Source of the DNA: Iris pallida
Lineage: Eukaryota; Streptophyta; Magnoliopsida; Asparagales; Iridaceae
Assembly: GCA_029216955.1 (NCBI GenBank)
Contig: JANAVB010010791.1
Span: 8,468,010 to 8,532,009 of the forward strand
Direction: 5' to 3'
DNA: 64,000 nucleotides
Shown: positions 23,846 through 35,889 of the stretch, piece by piece
How positions within the stretch are numbered: the stretch's first letter is position 1
How the letters are laid out: each line of letters begins with the position of its first letter
The notes under the pieces: generated by a model
Databases searched by the model: none
What the model saw: only the letters and a program-made list of their open reading frames with translations
What the model was told of the DNA's origin: nothing
Program-made: the position numbers and the translations under genes

Positions 23846-25300
23846 GAACTTTGCTTCGAGCAACGTGAGCCACCTACCGAAGATCAATTGGTTCAAGTTA
23901 ATGTTGGAGATGAAACTTCTCCAAAACCAATATTCGTTAGCAAAAGCCTCCCTAAAGCAGATAAACAAGAGCTGATCCAACTCATAAAAGAATACATTGA
24001 TGTATTCGCTTGGAGCTATGAAAACATATCGATATTAGATCCCCAGATTGCTATCCATAAGCTCAGCATTCTGCCGAATGCGAAGCCAGTCAAGCAGCAA
24101 TAGCATTAATTTTGACCTGACATGATCGATGCCATAGAAGCTGAAATCAAGAAGCTTATTGCCTGTGGCTTCATCAGATAAGAACAGCATCTAGACTGGG
24201 TGGCAAATGTTGTCCCAGTTTTGAAGAAAACAGGGAAGGTCCAAGTCTGCATCGACTTCAGAGACCTTAATGAAGCTTGTCCCAAAGACGAATTTTCTCT
24301 TCCAATCACTGATGTCATGAGCGACAATACTTGCGGATTTAAACGTATATCTTTTATGGATGAATTTTCAGGATATAATCAAATCAAGATGCATCCGGAA
24401 GATGATAAACATACATCTTTTTGTACTCCTCTTGGAGTCTATTGCTATATAGTCATGCCGTTTGGTCTCAAAAATGCTGGTGCAACTTATCAACGGGCCA
24501 TGAGTACTATCTTTCGTGATCATTTACGAAAGACGGTTGAATGCTATGTAGACGATATTGCTGTCAAAAGTCATCTAAAGGAAGACCACATTCAAGACGT
24601 GAAAACTATATTCGATCTAATACGCCAGCATCAACTCAAGATGAATCCCACCAAGTCATTCCTGGGAGTGTTTAGTGGCAAATTTCTTGGATTCGTCATT
24701 ACCTCTAAAGGTATACACATTGATCCCGAGAAGATCAAAGACATTCAAGAGATGTATCCTCCACGCAATCTAAAAGAGCTACAAGGATTCTAGGGAAGGC
24801 TTGCGTATATCAGGAGATTAATCTCAAATCTCTCTGGACGCTGTAGACCGTTCACTCAACTTATGAAGAAAGGTGTGTCTTTTATTTGGTCTGAAGAATG
24901 TCAACAAGCATTTGAAGACATAAAGCGGTACTTGATGAACCCTCTAGTTCTAGTGCCTCTAGTCTCAGGAATACCCTTCCTGATATATGTTCGGGCGATA
25001 GACCATTCATTAGGTGCTTTATTAGCTCAGAAGAATAATGAAGGTCATGAATAGGCTATCTATTATCTTAGCCGTACAATGATTGGAGCTGAACATCGAT
25101 ACACCTCAGTGGAAAAAGAATGTCTAGCTTTTATGTTTGTTGTTTAAAAGACGAGACATTATATCACTGGCCAAACTATTCATGTTATTTCTAGAGTTAA
25201 CCCTCTTCGGGTCCTGATGAAGAAGCCCAGTACACTCAATTTCAGGCTTGCAACATGGGCCATATTGTTAGCACAAAATGATATGGTTTATGTTCTTCAA
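23846..25300 (+). pseudogene. Host-element reverse transcriptase and first RNase H
   Basis: The frame continues after the TAG. RT motifs: VCIDFRDLNEACPKD (about 24245), FGLKNAGATYQRAM (about 24465) and the catalytic YVDD at 24545-24556. It is followed by the RNase H region typical of Ty3/gypsy (FLIYVRAIDHSLGALL, then SRTMIGAEHRYTSVEKE). In-frame stops at 24101, 24107, 24113, 24179, 24791, 25052 and 25145 destroy it. Several are single transitions of codons expected in the family, such as CGA to TGA. Confidence 0.88.
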
Positions 25301-25395
25301 AAGTCTGTTAAAGGTCAAGCCCTTGCTGCCTTTCTTGCAGCTCATCCAATTCTCGAAACGTCTAAACTCTACGACAAGATTCCAGATAAAACTTT

Positions 25396-25421
25396 GGAGT
25401 CCAACATTGGAGTCCAACATT
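25396..25421 (+). repeat. 13-bp tandem duplication causing a frameshift
   Basis: GGAGTCCAACATT occurs twice in direct succession (25396-25408 and 25409-25421). The reading frame changes here by one, and the protein sense (LESNI) is repeated, so the second copy is a small insertion in the linker before the second RNase H. Confidence 0.85.
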
Positions 25422-26078
25422 ATTTCACAAGAAATTCTTACTTGGCGTCTATTCTTTGATGGTGCATCCAGAATCGGACCAAAAGGTACTATTGTTATTG
25501 GAGTTGGAATCGTCCTTGTCTCACCAGAAGGGTTAGCTATTCAAAGAGCTTATTCTTTAGATGAGTCGTATTCCAAAAATATGGCTGAATACAACGCTCT
25601 GGTCATTGGTCCCCAATTGACTAAACAATTAGATATTAAGTATCTTGAAGTTTACGGAGACTCTAAACTGATTGTCAACCTAGTTAGAGGCACATACGAA
25701 GTTCGACATCAAGATTTGGTCCCATATCATGATGCAGCGATCAGGATGGCTACTTTATTCAAAGGCTTGTTCATCGAGCATGTAAGTTGAGCGTGTAATA
25801 CATAGGCTGATGCACTCGCTAATCTTGCAGCAGTTTTAGCAATTCCAGTAAGAAGGCAACAAATGATCGACATCACTAATAGAAAGTTATTTTGCGTCGA
25901 GAATAACTTAAATATTGAAATCAACAATTCAAACATGGAATCAAACAATTCGGTTGAAGTTTGTACTATCAGTGAAGATTGGAGGTCTCCTTTCATGGAC
26001 TTCGTAGTCCATGATATCTTACCCGAAGATCGTAAGGAGGCTACAACAATTCGTCGGTAGTCACTCAGATTCTATTAT
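25422..26078 (+). pseudogene. Host-element second RNase H (archaeal-type, aRH)
   Basis: Reads WRLFFDGASR, then GVGIVLVSPEG, NMAEYNALVIG and YGDSKLIVNLVRG, the pattern of the additional RNase H found in Tat-lineage elements, with the catalytic D-E-D arrangement visible. Stops occur at about 25788, 25800s and 26058. The frame runs to 26078, where E3 is inserted between this domain and integrase. Confidence 0.82.
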
Positions 26079-29016
26079 TGTCACGCCCCAGAACCAGAAT
26101 ACTGAAGAACGGGGACGTGCACAGCCAGCTATGTATAACGGAACGGCAACCATCCCGCTATACGGTCACGGCTGTCTAGCTATGTGAGGGTACGCTACAA
26201 ACCATCAGTCTCTTAGGGTCAAATCAAGCTATTGTCTCAATCTCAACAAGTAATGATAGTAACAAGATATCAGACCACCAAATATACAATTGTAAGGCGT
26301 CCCAAACATTACATATCCAGATGATCATGAAGCTAGTCGTACAAAATATAAGGACTAGCAAGAGTTAAGTTATACATGATCAACCTCGAGTTGCCAATCA
26401 TGATTACAGCCCGTAGGCAGACAGAAAGTAAAGTGCATCGAGCTAACAAGTGCTCGTCGGCTAAACGCCTCAAAAGAATATCAGTTAACAATACAGTGGG
26501 AGAAACAAAAAGAGAAAACCCACTCGTTGCCCGGGTTCCGTCTAGTGTTCACCATCGGGCTGGAAAGCAGGTAGATCCTTTGCTGCTGCTCCGGTATCTG
26601 GCCATACAAAACCAGCTGGATCAGACCCCAGAAAGAGCAAGTGCCACAAAGGAGGCCACGAAATAAGAACAAAAGCCAGCAATCAGCACAATAATATAAT
26701 TATATAACAAGAGACAGTAATTTAAGAAAATGCATGATAGTTAGATATAAAAGACAAATCTTGTACAGAATCGATAAAAGACAGAACATATGGAAAGGCA
26801 TGACAGGATGATATACGATGAGATGACCATGGGACTATTCAGATAGCCAGGTTACAACCCGTAAACCAAACAAGGACCGGGGTTGTAACCCTTCGTCTGA
26901 ACGGAACTTGGTTTCTCCCACCATTTATCGGCAAAATAAAATACGCGAATTCAAGACTTGCAATTAAACATGATTAAGGTAAAGCACGAGTAATCATGTC
27001 ATGTCATGACCTTGCACAGGATCAGGACAGGACAAGAGGGACTAGACTCCATCCAATCAATCACGGCCAAGCAAGTACTACGGCTTACTACTTTAACTAA
27101 CTAGGGTTATCACAGACCTGATTACTAACAAGATGCAATGAGAATTCCAAGTCCGGTTACCTGTTTGTTACTACCTGAATGCTCCCAGCAAGAAAAGAAA
27201 AAGATAGCATAATATAGCAGACACACTGTAGTAAGATACATGTGTCCTAAGGTACCACGCTCGACGGCGGGCTGGAAGTGCGCTCATCTCGACGGATAGC
27301 AACAAATCCCATGTATATATATATAAGGCCGGGACCAAAGGGGCAACAGGTAACTGGAAAATTCTCCATGAACTAATTGATCAATCTAGTCATTAACCTA
27401 GCCAGATTCAGTATGAATCCCTGACCGTGGGAACCAGGGAGTCACGTCCTAGACATGATGCAAGACAATACGAGTGGATTGCACAAGCAAGCAGGAACAC
27501 CTACGGTGTCAAGACAAGTCAAGCTAAGTTATCAAGTCATGTCAAGTCAGAAGTGCGCCGCCACGGGCCACTATCAAGTTATCAAGATAATTCATGTCAG
27601 GGTACTTGTCAGGAGTGCGCCACGACGGGCCACTGTCAAGTTATACTAGTTCCTTGCCATACCGTGCCATGTACAATAGTCATTCCAACATATTAAGTAA
27701 AATCAAGTTCATGACAAAAGGCGTAAGGATATAAAATGGGCGTAAAATATCTAATAAAATATCAATATACAGGGCTATAGAAGTGCCAAGCTCAAGAAAT
27801 AAACAAATTCGTCATAGACAAGTGGGTTGTGCAAGAGGGTCAAGGGTTGGGCTGCACAGGGTATGCACTGCGCATGGAAGAGCTGCGCAAGAGTTGCCTT
27901 GCGCAAGGGTTACCTTGCGCAAGGGTAGACTGCGCATGGGGTCAAAGGGCACAGGGTTAAAGGGGCACATGGGATGTACTGCACAATGGGTCATTGCGTA
28001 TGGACCAAGGGTACAGGGGCTGCCTTATGCATTGGTTGGATTGCGCAAGGGAGGATTGCGCAAGATCATGTTGCGCAGGAATGGATGGCGCAGGGTCAGA
28101 TTGCGCATGAGATGGATTGCGCAAAAGTGGATTGCGCAGGAGCAGATTGCGCATGAGCAGACTGCGCATGGGCAGACTGCGCATGGGCAGACTGCGCATG
28201 GGCAGACTGCGCATGAATCCATGCGCAGTCGGGTTGAGCGCAGTTCGCCAAGGGGCAAGCTGCGCGGTCGGCGCTGCGCTAAAGAGCGCTGGCCGAGGGG
28301 GATGCGCAATCCAGCACTGCGCTAAAGAGCGCAGGCTGCAGGCTGCTACTCCAGGCCGAGAAGAACACCAAGAACACCAAAAATTCAAATTTTCATATCT
28401 TTGTCAAATCAAAGCCAAATCTAGATTTTCAAGGTTCTAACTTGAGTAAAATCGAATTCTCTTTCACATGGAAGCATCAAAACAAGCAAAAATCAAAGTT
28501 TAATAGATCAAAACTAAGGATTTTCGAAAATGGTTAAAACTTAGATCTAAAAGAATGAAAGTTTCAAATCACAAAATGTCAAGTTCTAAAGTTGTTCTCC
28601 ATGGCCTAATCTAGTTAATGGACAAATAAAAAGTGGTACTTATTTGATGGCAAGGTGCACTTGCCTAATGGGTTGGAGAGTTGTGTGGAGGAAGAAGAAG
28701 AATTAATAGAGGAAAATAATGAGAAGAGAGAGTGTTAGGTGGGGATTTTAATGGGGGAGGATAAGTTGTGTTGAGGGTGGAGGTTAGCTAAGATGGTCCA
28801 ATGCATAATAAACCAAACCAAACCAATTTCTTCTCCTATCGAAATAAAACCAAGCTCCATTAATCAGAATTAATCCAGGAATGATAAATGACAATTAATC
28901 TACAATGCTAACTATGAAATATACCACAACTTAACTGGTCAAGAAAAAAAATGAAAAATACTGGTCAGAAATACGATCACGTATAAAATACGTATCACGA
29001 ATTTCGGGGCACTACA
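26079..29016 (-). repeat. E3 LTR, left copy (3' LTR of E3)
   Basis: 2938 bp, colinear with 30945-33866 with scattered substitutions. It is longer by 16 bases: one extra 15-bp unit in the GCGCA minisatellite and one extra A in a run near 28945. Confidence 0.93.
27830..28330 (-). repeat. TGCGCA-rich minisatellite in the E3 LTR
   Basis: The word TGCGCA or TTGCGCA occurs more than twenty times at 13-20-base spacing. At about 28145-28215 it becomes a regular 15-bp tandem repeat (ACTGCGCATGGGCAG). The other LTR has the same array at about 32700-33195 with one unit fewer. Long artefactual open frames on both strands come from this periodicity. Confidence 0.9.
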
Positions 29017-29029
29017 TCCTACCCACCTT
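29017..29029 (-). other. E3 polypurine tract
   Basis: The minus strand reads AAGGTGGGTAGGA directly before the LTR start TGTAGTGCC, the position where plus-strand DNA synthesis is primed. It matches the style of chromovirus tracts. Confidence 0.8.
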
Positions 29030-29159
29030 AAAATAATTCCGTCCTCGGAATTTAATCAAGAGGCTAGAGATGTCGGGACAGCTATACTATCGCAAGCAAT
29101 CTATGCTACCAATCAACCATACAATCATACATGCAAGCAAGGAATCGAAGTACAAGGCA

Positions 29160-29475
29160 TAAGGAAGACATTACACCTCACGAGCCAAACCGATTGGGAT
29201 AACGTGATCGAATATCATCCTCACACTCCCACGTTTGACTCTCCAAGGAGCGACGAACTCAAGCAACATGGACTTAACTGATAGTCTTGCGCTTGAGGTC
29301 TCTCTCTTTGGTCAAACAGGGACACGGGCCTCTCCTCATACGAAAAAGGTTGGTACCAATAACCGTTTTCGAATGATCTAGGACATGGCTCGGGTCCGGG
29401 ATATACCGTTGTAGTTAGGACACATGGAACATCACATGTGCCCTCATAACGACGGTAGAAAAGCAAGATGAGAGG
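29160..29475 (-). pseudogene. E3 integrase C-terminus and chromodomain-like tail (remnant)
   Basis: Read from right to left in changing frames: MFHVS near 29460, then YIPDPSHVL, the end of the integrase C-terminal domain; SYEERPVSLFDQRER (about 29290-29345); and SQTWECEDDIRSRYPNRFG with a stop at about 29180. The last motif is the end of the chromovirus chromodomain region (compare the family pattern TWE-ED-R-YP-LF). Frameshifts and a stop separate the parts. The chromodomain would steer integration to marked chromatin. Confidence 0.75.
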
Positions 29476-29479
29476 ACAC

Positions 29480-30827
29480 ATATACCTCTCGGCCGATTCT
29501 GGATCTGGGCCTGGGCCAGGGCGAACTGCTGAGGCCTCTGCTGCTGGAAGGCCTCGGCCTGAGTCGACAATGGACCCGGGAACGGGAGCTGCTGTGGTTG
29601 GTGAACTGGAGCTGGTTCTGGTGCTGGTGCTGGTCCCATAACTGAGGGACTAGTTACTGTCGACGATGATCTGTTTCTGAACGGACAAGATCCTATCATG
29701 TGGTCCGGTGCTCCACAAGCCAAGCACAACCCCTGTGCTCTACGACATTCAGAAACAACGTGCCCTGGCTTCCCGCAATGAGTGCAGCCCATTGCGGAAG
29801 ACTGCTTCTGCTTCCGTTGCTGGGGATAGATCGGGGCAGAATGCTGTAAAGAGGTGACCAAATCTGTCCTCGTAGCTCCAATGGTCAAGGCCCTAGCTGC
29901 TGGGGCCGGTGCTGACGATTGGTTCATCTGGTCGTGAGACCGCTTCCGAACTCCGGTCCGGTCCGTTATCCTTCGGGAAGTGTACTCATGCCTCCTCGCT
30001 GCTCGCAAGACGGCATCAAAAGTTGTGTGCTCGAACTGCTCGACTGCCAATATGATTTCCAAATGGAGCCCCTGCTGGAATCGCTGTGCTCTGTCTAGCT
30101 CGGTTGCCACCAAGGTGGGAGCAAACCGACTCAACCTTGAAAACTCGGCCGCATATCCGTCGACCGTCCTACTCATCTGCCTGAGATTACTAAACCTGGT
30201 CTGCAGGTCATATCTAGCCACTGCGTCGAAGTACTTGGTATGGAACATATCACTGAATACCGTCCACATGACAGGCGTACCCAAACTCGCTGCTTGCATA
30301 GCCCACCAGCTGCGGGCTAGATCCAGTAACTGCAGGCGCACCACCACCACCTTCTCTGCTTCAGGGGTCCTGGCTGCCTCTAAGATCACTTCAATGTCCT
30401 GTAGCCAGGCATCTGCAGCAATAGCATCCTCGCTGCCATCGAAGAAGGGAGGGTTCAGGCGCTTGAAATTGTTGACCGCACTGTTCCCTCGAGGACCACT
30501 TCTGTTCAGAGCTTCTTGTACTGCTTGCTGCAAGGCATCACCTCGACGATCCTGAGACGCAATCAACTCACGGATGAGCCCTATCAAGGCCCCATCCTCT
30601 GATCCTGCTGGCTGAACTGGCTGGACTGGGGGCACTGGTTCTCCAGGAGGTATGGCTCGGGAGGCGGCTGCCGAGGACTGATCTTGATCTTCTTGCTGTT
30701 GCTGGGCTGCTGGCCGAGCTCCTTCTGGCTGATCAATAGGAATGATGCCACTGAAGCAAATGACATCATGGATATTAAGGAAGGACCAGGATGGAACAAT
30801 GATGCAAGCATGTTATCAAGTCAGGAA
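29480..30827 (-). pseudogene. gag: E3 gag (5' start unclear, fused to integrase remnant by deletion)
   Basis: An open frame of over 400 codons. No in-frame ATG is seen at its start: the frame is open up to about 30827 and contains a GTG at 30635. A Gln/Pro-rich N-terminus is followed by the capsid-type gag domain (about 30450-30000; AADAWLQDIEVIL, RSWWAMQA, YAAEFSRLSRFAP). Two zinc knuckles lie at about 29700-29795 (CTHCGKPGHVVSEC and CLACGAPDHMIGSC). The frame then runs into the deletion junction near 29480. The capsid frame has no stops, so the copy is not old. Confidence 0.82.
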
Positions 30828-30944
30828 TTCAAGGAGATAAGAATCACGAGTGGAGATCAAAGGCGAGTACAGATTGAGACATCTATTCGGTAAACCCTCA
30901 CATTTCTTGAATGCCAAGACCTGCATGGGCCACCACTTAAACCA

Positions 30945-33866
30945 TGTCACGCCCCAGAACCAGAATACTGAAGAACGGGGACGTGCACAGCCAGCTACGT
31001 ATAACGGAACGGCAACTATCCCGCTATACGGTCACGGCTGTCTAGCTATGTGAGGGTACGCTACAAACCATCAGTCTCTTACGGTCAAATCAAGCTATTG
31101 TCTCAATCTCAACAAGTAATGATAGTAACAAGATATCGGACCACCAAATATACAATTGTAAGGCATCCCAAACATTACATATCCAGATGATCATGAAGCT
31201 AGTCGTACAAAATGTAAGGACTAGCAAGAGTTAAGTCATACATGATCAACCTCGAGTTGCCAATCATGATTACAGCCCGTAGGCAGACAAAAAGTAAAGT
31301 GTATCGAGCTAACAAGTGCTCGTCGGCTAAATGCCTCAAAAGAATATCAGTTAACAATACAGTAGGAGAAACAAAAAGAGAAAACCCACTCGTTGCCCGA
31401 ATTCCGTCTAGTGTTCACCATCGGGCTGGAAAGCAGGTAGATCCTTTGCTGCTGCTCCGGTATCTGGCCATACAAAACCAGCTGGGTCAGACCCCAGAAA
31501 GAGCAAGTGCCATAAAGGAGGCCACGAAATAAGAACAAAAGCCAGCAATCAGCACAATAATATAATTATATAACAAGAGACAGTAATTTAAGAAAAGGCA
31601 TGATAGTTAGATATAAAAGACAAATCTTGTACAGAATCGATAAAAGACAGAACATATGGAAAGGCATGACAGGATGATATACGATGAGATGACCATAGGA
31701 CTATTCAGATAGCCAGGTTACAACCCGTAAACCAAACAAGGACCGGGGTTGTAACCCTTCGTCTGAACGGAACTTGGTTTCTCCCACCATTTATCGGCAA
31801 GATAAAATACGCGAATTCAAGACTTGCAATTAAACATGATTAAGGTAAAGCACGAGTAATCATGTCATGTCATGACCTTGCACAGGATCAGGACAAGACA
31901 AGAGGGACTAAACTCCATCCAATCAATCACGGCCAAGAAAGTACTACGGCTTACTACTTTAACTAACTAGGGTTATCACAGACCTGATTACTAACAAGAT
32001 GCAATGAGAATTCCAAGTCCGGTTACCTGTTTGTTACTACCTGAATGCTCCCAGCAAGAAAAGGAAAAGATAGCATGATATAGCAGACACACTGTAGTAA
32101 GATACATGTGTCCTAAGGTACCACGCTCGACGGTGGGCTGGAAGTGCGCTCATCTCGACGGATAGCAACAAATCCCATGTATATATATATAAGGCCGGGA
32201 CCAAAGGGGCAACAGGTAACTGGGAAATTCTCCATGAACTAATTGATCAATCTAGTCATTAACCTAGCCAGATTCAGTATGAATCCCTGACCGTGGGAAC
32301 CAGGGAGTCACGTCCTAGACATGATGCAAGACAATACGAGTGGATTGCACAAGCAAGCAGGAACACCTACGGTGTCAAGACAAGTCAAGCTAAGTTATCA
32401 AGTCATGTCAAGTCAGAAGTGCGCCGCCACGGGCCACTATCAAGTTATCAAGATAATTCATGTCAGGGTACTTGTCAGGAGTGCGCCACGACGGGCCACT
32501 GTCAAGTTATACTAGTTCCTTGCCATACCGTGCCATGTACAATAGTCATTCCAACATATTAAGTAAAATCAAGTTCATGACAAAAGGCGTAAGGATATAA
32601 AATGGGCGTAAAATATCTAATAAAATATCAATATACAGGGCTATAGAAGTGCCAAGCTCAAGAAATAAACAAATTCGTCATAGACAAGTGGGTTGTGCAA
32701 GAGGGTCAAGGGTTGGGCTGCACAGGGTATGCACTGCGCATGGAAGAGCTGCGCAAGAGTTGCCTTGCGCAAGGGTTACCTTGCGCAAGGGTAGACTGCG
32801 CATGGGGTCAAAGGGCACAGGGTTAAAGGGGCACAGGGGATGTACTGCACAATGGGTCATTGCGCATGGACCAAGGGTACAAGGGCTGCCTTGTGCATTA
32901 ATTGGATTGCGCAAGGGAGGATTGCGCAAGATCATGTTGCGCAGGAATGGATGGCGCAGGGTCAGATTGCGCATGAAATGGATTACGCAGAAGTGGATTG
33001 CGCAGGAGCAGATTGCGCATGAGCAGACTGCGCATGGGCAGATTGCGCATGGGCAGACTGCGCATGAATCCATGCGCAGTCGGGTTGAGCGCAGTTCACC
33101 AAGGGGCAAGCTGCGCGGTCGGCGCTGCGCTAAAGAACGCTGGCCGAGGGGGATGAGCAATCCAGCACTGCGCTAAAGAGCGCAGGCTGCAGGCTGCTAC
33201 TCCTGGCCGAGAAGAACACCAAGAACACCAAAAATTCAAATTTTCATATCTTTGTCAAATCAAAGCCAAATCTAGATTTTCAAGGTTCTAACTTGAGTAA
33301 AATCGAATTCTCTTTCACATGGAAGCATCAAAACAAGCAAAAATCAAAGTTTAATAGATCAAAACCAAGGATTTTCGAAAATGGTTAAAACCTAGATCTA
33401 AAAGAATGAAAGCTCCAAATCACAAAATGTCAAGTTCTAAAGTTGTTCTCTATGGCCTAATCTAGTTAATGGACAAATAAAAAGTGGTGCTTATTTGATG
33501 GCAAGGTGCACTTGCCTAATGGGTTGGAGAGTTGTGTGGAGGAAGAAGAAGAATTAATGGAGGAAAATAATGAGGAGAGAGAGTGTTAGGTGGGAATTTT
33601 AATGGGGGAGGATAAGTTGTATTGAGGGTGGAGGTTAGCTAAGATGGTCCAATGCATAATAAACCAAACCAAACCAATTCCTTCTCCTATCCAAATAAAA
33701 CCAAGCTCCATTAATCAGAATTAATCCAGGAATGATAAATGACAATTAATCTACAATGCTAAGTATGAAATATACCACAACTTAACTGGTCAAGAAAAAA
33801 ATGAAAAATACTGGTCAGAAATACGATCACGTATAAAATACGTATCACGAATTTCGGGGCACTACA
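30945..33866 (-). repeat. E3 LTR, right copy (5' LTR of E3)
   Basis: 2922 bp. The bases just inside it, read on the minus strand, are TGGTTTAAGTGG. They do not match the initiator-Met site, so the primer tRNA is uncertain or the site was altered. Confidence 0.93.
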
Positions 33867-33871
33867 ATTAT

Positions 33872-35028
33872 AATCATGCTACAAAGCCACTCTACCGACG
33901 AACATTTGACGGCTTACTCCTACGCTATCTCGCAGGAGTGGAAGCAAAACAAATACTTTGTGAAGCTCATGACGGTGTTTGTGGTGCACATCAACCTAGT
34001 CCTAAACTACAGGATCGTATTCGCCGTATGGGCTACTATGGTCCCTCGATGGTATCTGATGCAATCGAATATGCAAGGAAGTGCCGAGCATGTCAAATCC
34101 ATACTGACTTCATCCATCAACCATCAAAAAATTTCACCCGACGGCAGCATCATGGCCCTTTGAAGCTTGGGACATGGATGCCATTGGTCCTATTAACCCT
34201 CCCTCGTCTCGAGGACATCGGTTCATATTGGCCATAACTGATTATTTCCTAAAATGGGCTGAAGCTATACCTTTAGCTGAGGTCAAGACAAGTAGTGTTA
34301 TCAATTTTATTAAGCATCATGTGATCTACAGATTCGGTGTTCCTCGACGAATCATTTATGATAATTGGCCACAATTCATTAGACAGAAATTCATTTGATT
34401 CCGCAATGATAACATGATCAATAATATTGCTTCTACAACTTACAATCCTGCAGCTAACGGGTTGGCAGAAGCGTTTAAAAAGACCATCATCAAACTCCTA
34501 TAGAAGTTTGTTTTTACCAACAAATGAAACTGGAGTGAAAAACTTGGAGAATGTCTGTGGGCTTGCCGTACTACTATACGTACTCCTACATGCTATACAC
34601 CTTTCTCTTTGGTATATAGATGCAAGGCCGTCTTACCATTGGAAATCCAGATCCCTTCCATATGGATTGCCATTGCCAATGAACTTACAACCAAATATAA
34701 TGATCGTTTGAGACTTCAGGAGCTTGAAGCGCTTGACGAGAAATGGCTCCTAGCTGAACAGCATATTGAGTTATACCAAGCTCGTTTATCAAAAGCCTTC
34801 AACCGTAAAGTCGAAGTCCAAACATTTCAGAAAGGAGAAGTAGTTCTAACCGTCAGATGTCCTATGACTATGATACACATGAGTAAAGGCAAATTTGAAG
34901 CGAAGTGGGAAGGACCCTACATTGTAAGCAAAGTTTTCTCAAACGGAGCTTATCAATTGACTGATATGGATGGTCCAGTCGCCGTGATGCCTATCAATGG
35001 CAAATTTCTCAAGAAAGACTATGTATAA
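33872..35028 (+). pseudogene. Host-element integrase (broken)
   Basis: The zinc-binding HHCC region reads HDGVCGAH, then CRACQIH (about 33968-34110). After a frame change near 34160 the core reads WDMDAIGPI, IIYDNWPQF and NGLAEAFKKT, which hold the D, D and E catalytic positions (Gly after Asn is replaced by Trp). The C-terminal part (34609-35028) ends VMPINGKFLKKDYV and a TAA. Frame changes near 34400 and 34600 and stops at about 34396 and 34500 disable it. Integrase would insert the cDNA into chromosomal DNA. Confidence 0.85.
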
Positions 35029-35107
35029 AAAATACATCAGTACAAAAACCAGAATGTAAATAAAATTCTTTTTATTGCATAACTCAGACAGAAGGAAATA
35101 CAGAAAA

Positions 35108-35398
35108 TCAATGAGGACAAGAGCCCTCATGATAAAAGACAAATTTCACAAGAAGCTCGAAGACATCATTGTCCGATGACACCAGTAGTTCACAGGCAGC
35201 CTTCCTCAGAACTTCTTCTTCGGCAGTGCTTCCAGGTTCCACCAGTTTGGTGAGAATGTCCTACTTCTATTCAGGAACAGCCGAGCTTTCTTCCACTTCT
35301 GGCCGAATGGGTGGCAAAGGCTCGTCGAAATAAGTGTCGATGGCGGCTTTGATCTTTGGGATTGCCTCAGCCTCCTTGGGTTCATCTTTCGAAGACAT
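35108..35398 (-). pseudogene. Short antisense ORF downstream of integrase
   Basis: From an ATG at 35398 the minus strand gives a 97-codon acidic reading (starts MSSKDEPKEAEAIPKIKAAI) with two nearby in-frame stops in the middle, ending at TGA 35108-35110. No known domain is recognised. It lies in the same strand and block as the larger antisense gene on the far side of E4, and may be its last part or a separate small gene. Confidence 0.4.
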
Positions 35399-35439
35399 TT
35401 GCGATGAAAGGAATAGGTGTGGATAACATTCTCCAAAAA

Positions 35440-35680
35440 CTTTCGCACTACTTATAGACTGAAAGGCCAAAACAGTCTGTCGCAGGAATCGAAGCGACCT
35501 TTCCTCAAAAAGGCGTGTTCGTTCATTCATCTCCTTTTATCTCGTGAAGAGGTCTTCATTTATTGTCTGTCTCGAGAAATGAAGCGACCTTTCCTCGAAA
35601 AGGCATGCTTATTCATTCATCAATCTTTTCGTCTTTATTCACCTCGTGAACGAACCTACATTTATTATCATTTATTTACT
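35440..35680. repeat. Imperfect tandem duplication of about 85 bp
   Basis: Two units share GAAGCGACCTTTCCTC, AAAAGGC and TTCATTCATC (first about 35490-35535, second about 35578-35625), with the same downstream order. They lie in the non-coding part of the host element. Confidence 0.65.
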
Positions 35681-35889
35681 TTTTCGTAAATAAAGCCACA
35701 TATAATAAATACTTAAAATCTCCCATGGAGTCCATGTAAATCATCAATTCTGTCTTTTGAAACCCAGCTATTTTAAAAGATACCTTATCTTTATGATAAA
35801 TCCGTATTATCATAGATATCCTCTTTTTAGACATGATAACCTGTCTTTGAGTCCCAGCTTATTTGAAGATCATCAATAGAAAAAATGCG

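Larger units (their letters stand above)
26079..33866 (-). mobile_element. E3: internally deleted chromovirus-like Ty3/gypsy element
   Basis: 7788 bp flanked by ATTAT (26074-26078 and 33867-33871). LTRs of 2938 and 2922 bp begin TGTCACGCCCC and end GGCACTACA. The internal 1.9 kb holds, on the minus strand, a gag region, then directly the end of integrase with a chromodomain-like tail; protease, RT, RNase H and the integrase core are missing. The polypurine tract AAGGTGGGTAGGA stands next to the left LTR. Removing E3 and one ATTAT rejoins the host pol frame (TAT|AAT). Confidence 0.93.

Noticed and set aside
27783..28440. Open frames of 100-180 codons on both strands in the E3 LTR
   Set aside because: They follow from the stop-free TGCGCA periodicity, occur in several frames at once and show no protein-like composition.
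30899..30944. Initiator-Met primer site for E3
   Set aside because: The sequence TGGTTTAAGTGG next to the LTR matches only the first four bases of TGGTATCAGAGC.
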